Of a stretch of 23,017 bases of DNA, positions 15,764 through 23,017 are shown piece by piece. Location of the stretch: NCBI GenBank assembly GCA_964344215.1, contig CAYFMP010000062.1, positions 1 to 23,017 on the forward strand, written 5' to 3'. Both the position numbers and the translations under genes were made by a program. The DNA is from CAYFMP01 sp964344215. Its GTDB lineage: Bacteria; Pseudomonadota; Alphaproteobacteria; Rhodospirillales; Casp-alpha2. The notes beneath the pieces are model-generated. The model searched no databases and was not told where the DNA came from. It saw only the letters and a list, made by a program, of their open reading frames with translations. How positions within the stretch are numbered: the first letter of the stretch is position 1; each line of letters begins with the position of its first letter.

Positions 15764-15777
15764 TTTTGTGGTATAAA
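15749..15777 (+). promoter_or_regulatory. Candidate promoter for the helical protein gene
   Basis: TATAAA (15772-15777) is a good -10 box 39 bases before the ATG. With a 17-base spacer the -35 would be TGGCAA (15749-15754), a poor match to TTGACA. The -10 overlaps the downstream side of the inverted repeat region. Confidence 0.3.
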
Positions 15778-15816
15778 TCCGCATGAGGAAGAATACCTCT
15801 TCAAAGGCGATGAAAC

Positions 15817-16644
15817 ATGGCTGAATCCGTTTTCGGGACGACGTTCGCCAACTTGGCGAACGCTTCTGCTCGAGTCCAGTTCGAACTCCAGTTCAACCAG
15901 ATCCAGAACACGTTGATCCGCCGGTTCAACGATCAGGTTGACGATATCGAGGCCGACAGCGGCGCTCTGCGCGAGATCGAGCGCCTGCAGAAGGAATCGG
16001 TCAAGCTCGTCGACAGCCTTCCGGTCATCGAGGCCTACCGCCAAGGCAACTCCAACAACGCCGGCGCCCTCGATGCGATCATCGACGAGTTCACGACGCT
16101 CGAGAAGACCATCAACCAAGACGCCAACGTCACCGCCGAGGAAGTCACCGCGTTCGAGACCCAGCGCGACATCGTCGCCACAAAGCTCGACAACCTCTAT
16201 ATCTTCGTTCACCCCGACATCAACGACGGCAACATCATCCTCAAACTGAAGGAGGACATCGATACGCTGAGGGCGCTGACGCCGGTGGTCGGAGCGCTTG
16301 ACGACAGCGGCACCAACAGCAACGTGACCAGCACCGTCGCCACCTTGAAGAGCAAAACCGAGACGGCGTTGGCTTCGACGCAGCTTACCGTCGCCACGGC
16401 GCTCGACCTCGAACAGAAGATCCAAGCCGACTTCTCCAGCCGCCAAGCGGAACTTCTCGATCTGACGGCGGTCGAACAGGCGCGGCGCAACGAGGAAATC
16501 GAGGACTTGCGGGTCGAAACGGCGAACTTGCTTCGCATCATCTCGTTGAGCTTCGAGGCCAACGCCAATTTCGCGGATTACGTAACCGGCGGGTTGTCTG
16601 CGAAAAAGCCGGCGCCCGGTTCGATTCTCAACCTCTTTACCTGA
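15817..16644 (+). CDS. Uncharacterised helical, cysteine-free protein with flagellin-like tail
   Basis: 275 residues; I do not recognise a family. It is almost wholly alpha-helical by composition, with long charged heptad-like stretches (ALREIERLQKESVKLVD, FETQRDIVATKLDNLYIF, VEQARRNEEIEDLRVETANLLRII), so coiled coil is likely. It has no Cys or Trp, no signal peptide and no membrane helix. The last residues, SILNLFT, resemble the flagellin ending ILALFR encoded at 11769, and a helical pre-tail (LLRIISLSFEANANFADYV) precedes them. These traits fit an axial or secreted substrate of the flagellar export apparatus, or a chaperone for one, but that is inference. It is divergent from maf and surrounded by flagellin genes. 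AAAGG lies nine bases before ATG. It converges with the GT41 gene, with 57 bases between. Confidence 0.85.
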   Translation: MAESVFGTTFANLANASARVQFELQFNQIQNTLIRRFNDQVDDIEADSGALREIERLQKESVKLVDSLPVIEAYRQGNSNNAGALDAIIDEFTTLEKTINQDANVTAEEVTAFETQRDIVATKLDNLYIFVHPDINDGNIILKLKEDIDTLRALTPVVGALDDSGTNSNVTSTVATLKSKTETALASTQLTVATALDLEQKIQADFSSRQAELLDLTAVEQARRNEEIEDLRVETANLLRIISLSFEANANFADYVTGGLSAKKPAPGSILNLFT

Positions 16645-16701
16645 TCGCCGAAACCCCGCCCGGGAGCGGCGGCGGCCGGTCGGATGCCTCGGTCGGCGCC
16701 G

Positions 16702-18660
16702 TCAGCCCGGTTTGCCGCGAACCTGCTCGAGGGCCTCGACGTAGGCGTCTTCCAGAGTGGTGGCCAGGAAGCGCGGATTGAACAAGACGCTGTTGCCGAC
16801 CTCTTCGCGCAGGTCCTCGCGCAACCGACCGAGCCCGGACAGGTCCGCGGCGAGTGTGCCGGCCACTTCGACGAACTGTTGGCCGGTGTCACAGGCCCAG
16901 TTCGGCTTGCCGGCCGAAACCAAGATGCTCTTGCCCATCAGCGACGTACGCGGTTCGCCGGCCAGGGAGATGGCGGGTACGCCCAGCCACAGCGCCTCGC
17001 ACAGCCTCAACTCGCCGGACACCGGAAAGGTGTCGAGCATGATGTCGATCCGGTGGTAGAAGTCCTCGCGGATCGAGCCATGCCGTTCGGATTCGAAATA
17101 CTCGATCCGATCGCCGACACCGCGCGCCGCGAACAGCGCGCCGGCGCGCTCGCGCACGGCATCGGGTATGACCGCCATGTTGCCGAGCAGCAGCTTCGAG
17201 TCCGGTATCGATTTCAGGACTTCCGCCCAGACATCGGCGGTCGGCGGCGTCAGGTAGGCGAGATCGCAATGCCCGCCGAACGTGACGTATCCGTTGTCGG
17301 CGGCCGGCGCCTGCTTGACGTCCTGCATGGCCGAGTAGGGCAGGACGGCAAACAGGCCGTAATCCAAGACGATCGATCGCTGGTCCTTGCCGAGCGCCTC
17401 GGCGTCGGCCTGCTCGGTCACCGGATCGGACAGCACGTAGTTGATTCCGGGCGCCTCGAAACCGAACGGATAGCGCATGTAGCCGATCTGCACCGGCGCA
17501 ACCTTCTCCGAAACGACGCCGAGGCGGTGGCCGCGGGAATACCCGCAAAGGTCGACCAGGACGTCGATCTCGTCGTTCTCGAGGATCATCGCGAAGACGT
17601 CGTCGTCGAGGTCATAGACCTGCCTCGACGTGGTCGCCCGCGACGAGACGTCGATGGTCACCGAATCCTCGACTATCGACACCTGGTAAACGTGGATATT
17701 GAAGCGGTTTCGATTATGGAAACCGAGCAGCGTCTGTATCCGGATGCCCTCGACGCTGTCGAACAGCGAGTCCGAAAGATAGCCGATGTTGATCTTTTCG
17801 CGGCTTTCGGCTTTCGGCCGGACCAGCGTTTCGTCCCTTTCGTGCGGAAGATCGCCGATCCGGCGACCGACTTCCGCCCGAAATTCGGCTTGCGCTTCGG
17901 TCAGTTCTCCATGCAGGAACCTCGCATCGGCCATGGCGGCAATGGCAGCGTCGACCGATTCCTTGTCCTTGTTCAAAGCCGCCCGGTGAGCCTCGACGGC
18001 ATCTCCGAACTCGCCCAGGTGAGTAAGGACGTTGCCCAGCGTGCCGAGGCTCTCCGGTGATTTGGGATCCAGCGCCACGGCCGCCTTCGCCGCCTGTTCG
18101 GCGCGGTCGTAGGTTCCGAGCTCGAGACAGGTCTTGGCGAGCAGCCGGCAGGCGTCGATATGGTCCTCGTTGATCCGCAGTTCCCTTTCGCATTCCTCGG
18201 CGGCGTCCTCGAACAGTCGTAAGTTGTAGGCGCTCATCGCCTTGACGTAGTGGACGGACGGCGTCGTCACCGCCAGCGCCTGGAAATAGTTAGTGAGCTC
18301 CGCGGGCAGCAGGTTCTTGAAATGGGGATTGGGGTCCAGTGCGGTGGCCAGCTTGGCGAAGTAGAGGCCGTCCGATAGCTTCGATTTCTGCGTATACATG
18401 ACGGCCAGCGCGTCGGCGTACTCGCGGCAGTCCGGATCGATCTCGTGAGCGTTGCCGACGAGTTCGATGGCACGGCCGCTGTCGCCCTGGTGGTAGGCAA
18501 TCAGACCAAGCGCGAAGTATCCCTCCGAGCGTTCGGGGTGTTGCTTGAGGATGTCGCCGGCAATATCGAGCGCCGCCTCGATGTCACCCTCGGTCGTGGT
18601 TTCGATCGTTTCTTTGACCTTTTCGTAATAGTCGTCAGCGGCTTTCTGCTGTTTCGCCAT
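16702..18660 (-). CDS. TPR protein with GT41 (OGT/SPINDLY-like) glycosyltransferase domain, divergent active site
   Basis: 652 residues. TPR units occupy roughly 25-265 (EGYFALGLIAYHQGDSGRAI, CLELGTYDRAEQAAKAAVALDP, LTHLGEFGDAVEAHRAAL). Residues 288-650 align by eye with the OGT catalytic half: INIGYLSDSL, KVAPVQIGYMRYPFGFEAPGI (OGT has APIQVMWLGYPGT), the TPPTADVW segment near 471-478, DIMLDTFPVSGELRLCEALW (539-558) and the tail LFNPRFLATTLEDAYVEAL. The family O-glycosylates Ser/Thr of proteins, usually with GlcNAc. Two key sites differ from human OGT by this alignment: catalytic Lys842 corresponds to Tyr469, and the donor-binding His-Thr-Thr corresponds to Glu-Leu-Arg (550-552). It may use another donor or have lost activity. 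AAGGA precedes ATG. It follows the SPASM radical SAM gene by 115 bases. Confidence 0.88.
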   Translation of the reverse strand: MAKQQKAADDYYEKVKETIETTTEGDIEAALDIAGDILKQHPERSEGYFALGLIAYHQGDSGRAIELVGNAHEIDPDCREYADALAVMYTQKSKLSDGLYFAKLATALDPNPHFKNLLPAELTNYFQALAVTTPSVHYVKAMSAYNLRLFEDAAEECERELRINEDHIDACRLLAKTCLELGTYDRAEQAAKAAVALDPKSPESLGTLGNVLTHLGEFGDAVEAHRAALNKDKESVDAAIAAMADARFLHGELTEAQAEFRAEVGRRIGDLPHERDETLVRPKAESREKINIGYLSDSLFDSVEGIRIQTLLGFHNRNRFNIHVYQVSIVEDSVTIDVSSRATTSRQVYDLDDDVFAMILENDEIDVLVDLCGYSRGHRLGVVSEKVAPVQIGYMRYPFGFEAPGINYVLSDPVTEQADAEALGKDQRSIVLDYGLFAVLPYSAMQDVKQAPAADNGYVTFGGHCDLAYLTPPTADVWAEVLKSIPDSKLLLGNMAVIPDAVRERAGALFAARGVGDRIEYFESERHGSIREDFYHRIDIMLDTFPVSGELRLCEALWLGVPAISLAGEPRTSLMGKSILVSAGKPNWACDTGQQFVEVAGTLAADLSGLGRLREDLREEVGNSVLFNPRFLATTLEDAYVEALEQVRGKPG

Positions 18661-18775
18661 TCGGCGTTTCCTTCGTGTGGTTGGGCTGGGGACGCTTTAG
18701 CCAAATAGCATTTTGACCGGAGCCGTGCAAAGAGTGATACCCGGGCCCGATCTTCGAAATGCCGTCTGGATATGT

Positions 18776-19870
18776 TCAGGGATTGGCAGGCGGGGGAGCA
18801 TCGGTCGCGGTCGGTGCCGTGTTCATCTTGCTGAGATTGGACTTGGCGGCGGTGAAGGCCTGGGTTTGGCGCTGTGTCAGGCAAGCGTGGCACACCGGAT
18901 TGACGTTGCCGCTCAGCAATTGCCCGCGAACCTCGGCGATTTTGCGACCCTTCCAGATCTCGGCCAACGTTTCCGTCTTGGTGTTGCCGATGACGAGCGC
19001 CTTGCCGAAGAACGTGCAACACGGTGTGACGTCGCCGTTCGACCAGACATGGAGGCTGTTGAACGGGTAGGCGCAGTACGTGCTGGCCGGTCGCGGCGCC
19101 TGGTCCGGCGTGGCGGTGAAGGCGCCTGCGTCTTCGCGCAGTCGGCTGACGTTGCCGAAATCCACCATTTCCTGGAAGTCGATGTAATCGACCCGGTCCT
19201 TCCACTTGTCGAGGAAGGCTTCCTGCTCGTCGATGTTGTCGTCCTGGACACAGAAACACAGCCGGATCAGCGGCAGCCTGGATTCGAGCGCATCGCGCAC
19301 CTCGATCAGTTTCTCGAGATTCTTCTCGATCCGCCCGAGTTCGTCCTTGCCGCGTATCTTGGCGTAGGTCTCCGGTGTCGCGGCATCGAGCGAAACCTCG
19401 ATGCGGGCGATCCTTTGTTCGACCAGGAATCGCGACATCTCTTCGTTCAACAGGACTCCGTTGGTGCCGAGGAAGACGTCCATCACTCCGGCCCGGCGCA
19501 CGGCCGCCAACGCATCGCGGACACCTTTGTAGATGAGCGCTTCCGACCCCATCCCGACGACCATGGCGGGAAGCTCGTTGTCGCGGCATTCGGCCATCAA
19601 GCGCTCGATGTCCGGCAGTTCGTAAGTCGCCTTCGGGTCCTCGTGATTGATCGTGTAGCACATCACGCAACTGAGGTTGCAGCGGTTGACGAGCTCGAGC
19701 GACACGGTCAGGGGAAAGTTGGGAATGTAGCCGTTGTTGTCGTAATTCAGGCTCTTTCGATAGTCGGCGCGATAGCGCAGGAACGGCGCGCCGAATTCCT
19801 CGGCCAACACCGCTTCGATATCCGTGAACTTCACGGATTCCACATGCTCGACATCTTTGCGGTCTGTCAT
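18776..19870 (-). CDS. Radical SAM/SPASM-domain protein
   Basis: 364 residues from ATG 19870, with AGGGGG six bases upstream. A GTG at 19921 in frame would add 17 residues without clear support. The core motif CNLSCVMCY supplies Cys64, Cys68 and Cys71 for the SAM-binding cluster. The partial TIM barrel follows (GMGSEALIYKGVRDAL, GTNGVLLNEE, RIEVSLDAATPETYAKIRG). The C-terminal SPASM-type auxiliary-cluster region has YCAYPFNSLHVWSNGDVTPCC, IGNTKTETLAEIWKG and PVCHACL. Members with this layout modify peptides, sugars or cofactors; the substrate here is unknown. It sits between flaF copy 2 (94 bases upstream) and the GT41-like gene (115 bases downstream), a placement that suggests a flagellar modification role by inference only. 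Confidence 0.9.
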   Translation of the reverse strand: MTDRKDVEHVESVKFTDIEAVLAEEFGAPFLRYRADYRKSLNYDNNGYIPNFPLTVSLELVNRCNLSCVMCYTINHEDPKATYELPDIERLMAECRDNELPAMVVGMGSEALIYKGVRDALAAVRRAGVMDVFLGTNGVLLNEEMSRFLVEQRIARIEVSLDAATPETYAKIRGKDELGRIEKNLEKLIEVRDALESRLPLIRLCFCVQDDNIDEQEAFLDKWKDRVDYIDFQEMVDFGNVSRLREDAGAFTATPDQAPRPASTYCAYPFNSLHVWSNGDVTPCCTFFGKALVIGNTKTETLAEIWKGRKIAEVRGQLLSGNVNPVCHACLTQRQTQAFTAAKSNLSKMNTAPTATDAPPPANP

Positions 19871-19964
19871 CCAGAACCCCCTGGGAGGAACTGTCCTTGG
19901 CTTTCCGAGCGGACTCGCCACCCTATATCATGGCGAGTCGGGAACAAACCCTAGCGTAACCCGC

Positions 19965-20450
19965 TCAGGCTTCGGTCTCCAGCTTGGCGCCCGGCGCCTG
20001 CGAGTCGTTCGACGGGCTGTCGGCATCGGTCTGCGCCCTGACTTCGTCCTCCGGAATCTGCAGGAGCCCGGCGGCGATGTTGCGGTTGATATCGATGAGG
20101 ACACGCATCCGGTCGGCCGTCGGATCGGCCAGGCAGCCAATGGTGTGTTTGTCGACGAACTTGCAGAGCGTCAACATGTTCATCCGGATATCTTCCGGCA
20201 CCGGACATCCGTCGACGGTAAGCTCGGCCTGAAAGATGGTCCACAGCCGCCAATTCAGCCGCAGCGCCGTCTTGCGGACCTCTCTGGTTTCCTTGTCGTC
20301 GTCGTTGCCGTGAACGATGGCGCTGGCCAGGCGCTTGGCGGCCTCCATCAGGGCCCATCCTTCGGTGTTGGCGGGCGTTCCGGCCTCCGGCGTCCGGTTG
20401 TATTGGCTAATTTGGTCTTGGTGAGAAGACATCAAGGCGTTCCCGTACAT
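19965..20450 (-). CDS. flaF: FlaF-family flagellar protein (copy 2)
   Basis: 161 residues from ATG 20450 (AGGAT seven bases upstream); an in-frame ATG at 20432, giving 155 residues, is an equally possible start. The middle matches FlaF: LMEAAKRLASAI, KTALRLNWRLWTIFQAELT, MNMLTLCKFVDKHTIG and LIDINRNIAAGLL. It is longer than usual because of an acidic, low-complexity tail (about 25 residues rich in Asp, Ser, Ala, Pro). It differs clearly from FlaF copy 1, which has NQNVEVWLKLRTIV where this protein has NWRLWTIFQAEL, a form nearer the typical family sequence. It lies downstream of flgK-flgL on the same strand, after a structured 133-base gap. The role presumably concerns flagellin production or export. 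Confidence 0.85.
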   Translation of the reverse strand: MYGNALMSSHQDQISQYNRTPEAGTPANTEGWALMEAAKRLASAIVHGNDDDKETREVRKTALRLNWRLWTIFQAELTVDGCPVPEDIRMNMLTLCKFVDKHTIGCLADPTADRMRVLIDINRNIAAGLLQIPEDEVRAQTDADSPSNDSQAPGAKLETEA

Positions 20451-20483
20451 GCTTTCGATCCTATTCTATCAGTTAACAAAGAA

Positions 20484-20574
20484 CCCGGACCACTCTTTAA
20501 GCGGCAGTGTCTCCGCCTGCGGAGCGGCAGTCAGTGATTCGAATCACAGATTGTTTTTCCGGGCTTTCCTCCTT
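20484..20574 (-). promoter_or_regulatory. Structured spacer between flgL and flaF copy 2, with orphan Shine-Dalgarno
   Basis: On the minus strand TCCGGG/CCCGGA arms (20484-20489 and 20558-20563) can close a domain. The domain holds a perfect 14-base palindrome GTGATTCGAATCAC (20534-20547) and a hairpin CTCCG-CCTG-CGGAG (20511-20524). An octamer GCGGCAGT is repeated directly at 20501-20508 and 20524-20531. Next to the flgL stop is a perfect AAGGAGG (20574-20568) with no start codon at the right distance. It could be a processing, attenuation or operator region. Confidence 0.4.
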
Positions 20575-20583
20575 AGGTCGCTT

Positions 20584-22146
20584 CTAGATGAAGTTGGTCA
20601 AACTCAGCTGCCTGATTCGTGCGAAGGCCTGGAACGAGGCTTCCAGGGCGCGCTGGTCGTCGAGCAGCTTGGTGATGGCGGTCGCTTGATCGACGTTTTC
20701 GGTTTCAGTGATCCGGGTATCGAGGAAGCCGATCAGCTTGCGATGGATCTCGTTGGTGTCGTTGATCAGGACCTGATTGTAGCCGGTGTCGATCTGCAAC
20801 TGGGCGATGTTCGAGGTCAACTCGGTGGTGCCGAGAGGCGAGGTGCCGCTGACGGTACGCTGCAGGGCGCTCTCCAACAGGAACAACGCCTGGCCGGCCC
20901 GTTCGGAGTTCTCGTCGAGGCCGCCCTCGGTGCCGTAAACGCCCTGCAGGATAATGCTCATCGCCCGGATCGCCTTCTCGAAGGCCGGATCGGTGGCGTT
21001 GATGTCGAACGTGAAATCGCGGTTTTCGTCGACCCGGTGCGTCTTGTTGACGCCGTCGCCCTTGTAATACGGGCTGGACGCGATGGTGCCGGCGACTTCG
21101 GAGCTGGTGGCGCCCTGGTTGGTCAGACGGGTCGGGCTGATGGTGATGGTGTTGGTCGAGGTGTTGATCGACGAGACGGTGAACGAGGCGTTGTTGTTGG
21201 AGGTGCCCGACACCGTGAACTTGGCGCCGGCGGTCAGCGCGTCCAAGGCGTTGTCCGTGTAGACCAGGGTGTTGGCGGCCTGGTTGAAGGTCAGCGACGA
21301 ATCGGCGACCGAGTTGGTCACCAGCACGTTGTTGGGGTCGCGATACGAGACGGTGCCGGCGACGCCGACCTCGTCGCGGAATTGTTCGGTCTGGATGTTG
21401 ATGATGGTGCCGCCGCCGGAGACGGAAGCGACCGTGTAGGTGCCGTCGTTGGTGCCGCTCGGGGTGCCGCTGACGGTGATCGTGGTGCCGGCCGAGATGT
21501 TCGAGAACTCGGCCGTGGTGGCGGTGATGGTGCTGACCCCGGTGCCGCTGTCGCGGGCGAACACCAACCAATTGGTCAACGGCGTGGCGGCCGAATCCTG
21601 GCTGATCGAGAAGTCCTCCAGGTGGGCGTCGCGCGAGGTCGGGAAGGTGACGGCGGCGCCGTCGAACTTGGCCTGGAAGGCGGCCAGGGTGGTCAACCCG
21701 AAATCGACCGGCTCGGTCGTGGTGCGGGCGCCGGCGAACAGGAACTTGCCGTCGACCTCGATGTTGAGCAGGTCCTGAATCGATTTCAAGGACCGGAAGG
21801 CGTCCTCCTGGATGTCCTTGACACGGTTCAGGTCCTTGACGGCGCCGGTCTGGAAGTCGTCGAGATTGCGCTTGAAGTCGTTGATGATGTCGCGCATGCC
21901 GTCGATGGCCGCATTGGCGATATTGAGCCGCGTGTTCATCTGCTCGTTGTTGTCGATGTAACGCTGTAGGGCGCTGCGCGAGTTCTCGAGGTTGACCAGG
22001 CGTTGCGAATCCAGCGCGATGCCGGTGTAGACCTGCGATTTTTTCTCGCTGGTGACCTGGACCTGCTGGTCGAACACCCGCTGCTGGGTGCGGAAGATCT
22101 GGTTGACCAGAAGGTTGTTGGCGGCGAGGCTGGCGATGCGGGTCAT
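20584..22146 (-). CDS. flgL: Flagellar hook-associated protein 3 (FlgL) with inserted beta repeats
   Basis: 520 residues, against about 300-350 in many FlgL proteins. The N-terminal helices (RIASLAANNLLVNQIFRTQQ, QVYTGIALDSQRLVNLENS, LNIANAAIDGMRDIINDFK) and FLFAGARTTTEPVDF are FlgL-like. The C-terminal flagellin-type helices (ELTSNIAQLQIDTGYNQVLI, ITKLLDDQRALEASFQAFARI) close the D1/D0 core. Extra length lies between about 170 and 360: two related Thr/Gly/Val-rich beta units (205-268 and 293-357). FlgL forms the second ring of the hook-filament junction and is exported by the flagellar type III system; no cysteine is present, as is common for axial proteins. AGGAG stands seven bases before ATG. 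The flgK stop is ten bases upstream, so the two form an operon. Confidence 0.92.
   Translation of the reverse strand: MTRIASLAANNLLVNQIFRTQQRVFDQQVQVTSEKKSQVYTGIALDSQRLVNLENSRSALQRYIDNNEQMNTRLNIANAAIDGMRDIINDFKRNLDDFQTGAVKDLNRVKDIQEDAFRSLKSIQDLLNIEVDGKFLFAGARTTTEPVDFGLTTLAAFQAKFDGAAVTFPTSRDAHLEDFSISQDSAATPLTNWLVFARDSGTGVSTITATTAEFSNISAGTTITVSGTPSGTNDGTYTVASVSGGGTIINIQTEQFRDEVGVAGTVSYRDPNNVLVTNSVADSSLTFNQAANTLVYTDNALDALTAGAKFTVSGTSNNNASFTVSSINTSTNTITISPTRLTNQGATSSEVAGTIASSPYYKGDGVNKTHRVDENRDFTFDINATDPAFEKAIRAMSIILQGVYGTEGGLDENSERAGQALFLLESALQRTVSGTSPLGTTELTSNIAQLQIDTGYNQVLINDTNEIHRKLIGFLDTRITETENVDQATAITKLLDDQRALEASFQAFARIRQLSLTNFI
21076..21270 (-). repeat. FlgL internal protein repeat, unit B
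   Basis: Encodes residues 293-357. It aligns with unit A through LTAGAKFTVSGTS / ISAGTTITVSGTP, then SFTVSSIN / TYTVASVS, and EVAGTIAS / GVAGTVSY. Similarity is at the protein level. Confidence 0.5.
21343..21534 (-). repeat. FlgL internal protein repeat, unit A
   Basis: Encodes residues 205-268, a beta-rich unit matching unit B in order and spacing of its Thr/Val strands. About 24 residues separate the units. Confidence 0.5.
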
Positions 22147-22156
22147 GGTCCGGCTC

Positions 22157-23017
22157 CTAGCTGACCGCCCTTTCCAGGGCTTCGATCATGTTCTGGATTA
22201 CCGAGATGACGCGGGCGGCGGCGGAGAAGGCCTGCTCGAAGACGATCAAGTCGGCCATTTCCTCATCCAAGTTGACGCCGCGCACCGAATCCGACTTGAA
22301 CTGCAACGCTTCCGTCAACGACTGTTGCGTTTTGATGTCGCGGGCGTTGACGTCGGCCAGGCTGGCGTTGTTCGACAGAATGCCGCCGGCGTAGCCGGCG
22401 AATGTCGTGCTGACGGCGTTGAGGCCGCCGGCCGTATCGAAACTACGGTTGGTGGTAAAGGCTTCGGCCAATTGTTGGATGACGGTGTCGTCGCCGGCGC
22501 TTGCGTAGTATTCGCCGCGTGCGCCCAAGGCCGCGTTCCATTGCGGCTGGCCGGTAGTGACCTTGCCCGGCGCGGCCGTGATGTCGGTGCGCACCGACAG
22601 CGTCGAGGCGACGCGGACATCGGCCGAGTGCATGCCGAGCGTGCCGAGCAGGCCGGAGCCGGCGGCGCTGGCCTGGGTCAGGGTGAAATTGGTGCCGTTG
22701 TTGTGAGATATCCTGAGGCGCACGCCGGCGCCGTCGGGAACGACGCTGGCCGTGATGTCGGTGACGCTGTTGGTGATCTGTGTCGCCAGCGCGGTCAGGC
22801 TGGTGCCGGCGGCGACGGTCAGCGGGCTGCCGGTCAGGTTGTTCAGCGCGCCGGCGCTGAAAACCCTGAACTGCAGCGTTTCGGCCGATGTCGTCAGGCC
22901 GCTGCTGAGCACGTCGGATTCGTAGATGTTGTCGCCGAGGCCGTCGACGAAGAAGTCGTTCAAGCCGAAGAAGTTGGAAAAGCCCCTGACCACCTCGTCG
23001 TTGGTGCCGTCGCCGTT
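22157..23017 (-). CDS. flgK: Flagellar hook-associated protein 1 (FlgK), C-terminal part only
   Basis: The frame is open to the window edge, so the N-terminus lies outside; about 286 residues are visible. The end GVNLDEEMADLIVFEQAFSA through ARVISVIQNMIEALERAVS is the conserved FlgK C-terminal helix. Before it, NNASLADVNARDIKTQQSLTEAL matches the preceding D1 segment, and GFSNFFGLNDFFVDG matches the FlgK region that follows the variable domain. FlgK forms the first junction ring between hook and filament. The part between is a Thr/Ser-rich beta domain. No cysteine is visible. Ten bases separate it from flgL, and the order flgK-flgL is the usual one. Confidence 0.93.
   Translation of the reverse strand, partial: NGDGTNDEVVRGFSNFFGLNDFFVDGLGDNIYESDVLSSGLTTSAETLQFRVFSAGALNNLTGSPLTVAAGTSLTALATQITNSVTDITASVVPDGAGVRLRISHNNGTNFTLTQASAAGSGLLGTLGMHSADVRVASTLSVRTDITAAPGKVTTGQPQWNAALGARGEYYASAGDDTVIQQLAEAFTTNRSFDTAGGLNAVSTTFAGYAGGILSNNASLADVNARDIKTQQSLTEALQFKSDSVRGVNLDEEMADLIVFEQAFSAAARVISVIQNMIEALERAVS

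Noticed and set aside
16645..16701. Bidirectional terminator between the 15817 gene and GT41
   Set aside because: The GC-rich five-pair stem (CCGCC/GGCGG) has no T tract on either strand.
1..23017. Insertion sequences, CRISPR, prophage, tRNA or attachment sites
   Set aside because: No transposase-like protein, regularly spaced repeats, tRNA-like cloverleaf or long direct repeats were seen; composition is even across the window.

Overview
The window comes from a GC-rich alphaproteobacterium, most likely a Rhodospirillales-type organism. The FlaF/FlbT pair of flagellin regulators is characteristic of Alphaproteobacteria, and codon use is uniformly GC-rich. It is a flagellar locus: flagellin, its post-transcriptional regulators and the hook-filament junction proteins FlgK and FlgL are interleaved with genes that look like a flagellin glycosylation and decoration island. 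No transposase, integrase, tRNA, rRNA or CRISPR array was seen, and no stretch over 300 bases lacks a gene.

Layout. On the minus strand, 1-5423 holds a radical SAM enzyme cut by the window edge, a strong intrinsic terminator, an 870-residue TPR/beta-sandwich protein of unknown role, and a complete asparagine-synthetase-type amidotransferase. A lone plus-strand TPR/glycosyltransferase (5572-6669) converges on a minus-strand run (9913 down to 6683): flbT, a sulfotransferase-like gene, an SpsF-type cytidylyltransferase and a NeuB-type nonulosonate synthase. Divergent from flbT come flaF and the flagellin gene, each behind a structured leader. Then on the minus strand come a Maf-type (DUF115) glycosyltransferase and a second TPR/glycosyltransferase, followed by a plus-strand cysteine-free helical protein of unknown function (15817-16644). 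The right part, all minus strand, is flgK (partial), flgL, a second flaF paralogue, a SPASM radical SAM enzyme and a divergent TPR/GT41 (OGT-like) protein.

How the parts may work together (inference): NeuB and the cytidylyltransferase would make and CMP-activate a nonulosonic acid. The Maf protein would be the natural flagellin transferase. The two GT9-like TPR enzymes and the GT41-like enzyme would add or build further glycan. AsnB, the sulfotransferase-like protein and the radical SAM enzymes could tailor sugar or protein. FlbT and FlaF set flagellin synthesis. The flagellin leader contains four short segments that can pair in two mutually exclusive ways, one of which covers the Shine-Dalgarno sequence; this is a plausible target for FlbT. 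The observations most worth following are that leader, the flagellin-like-tailed helical protein, and the GT41 homologue that lacks residues expected from eukaryotic OGT.
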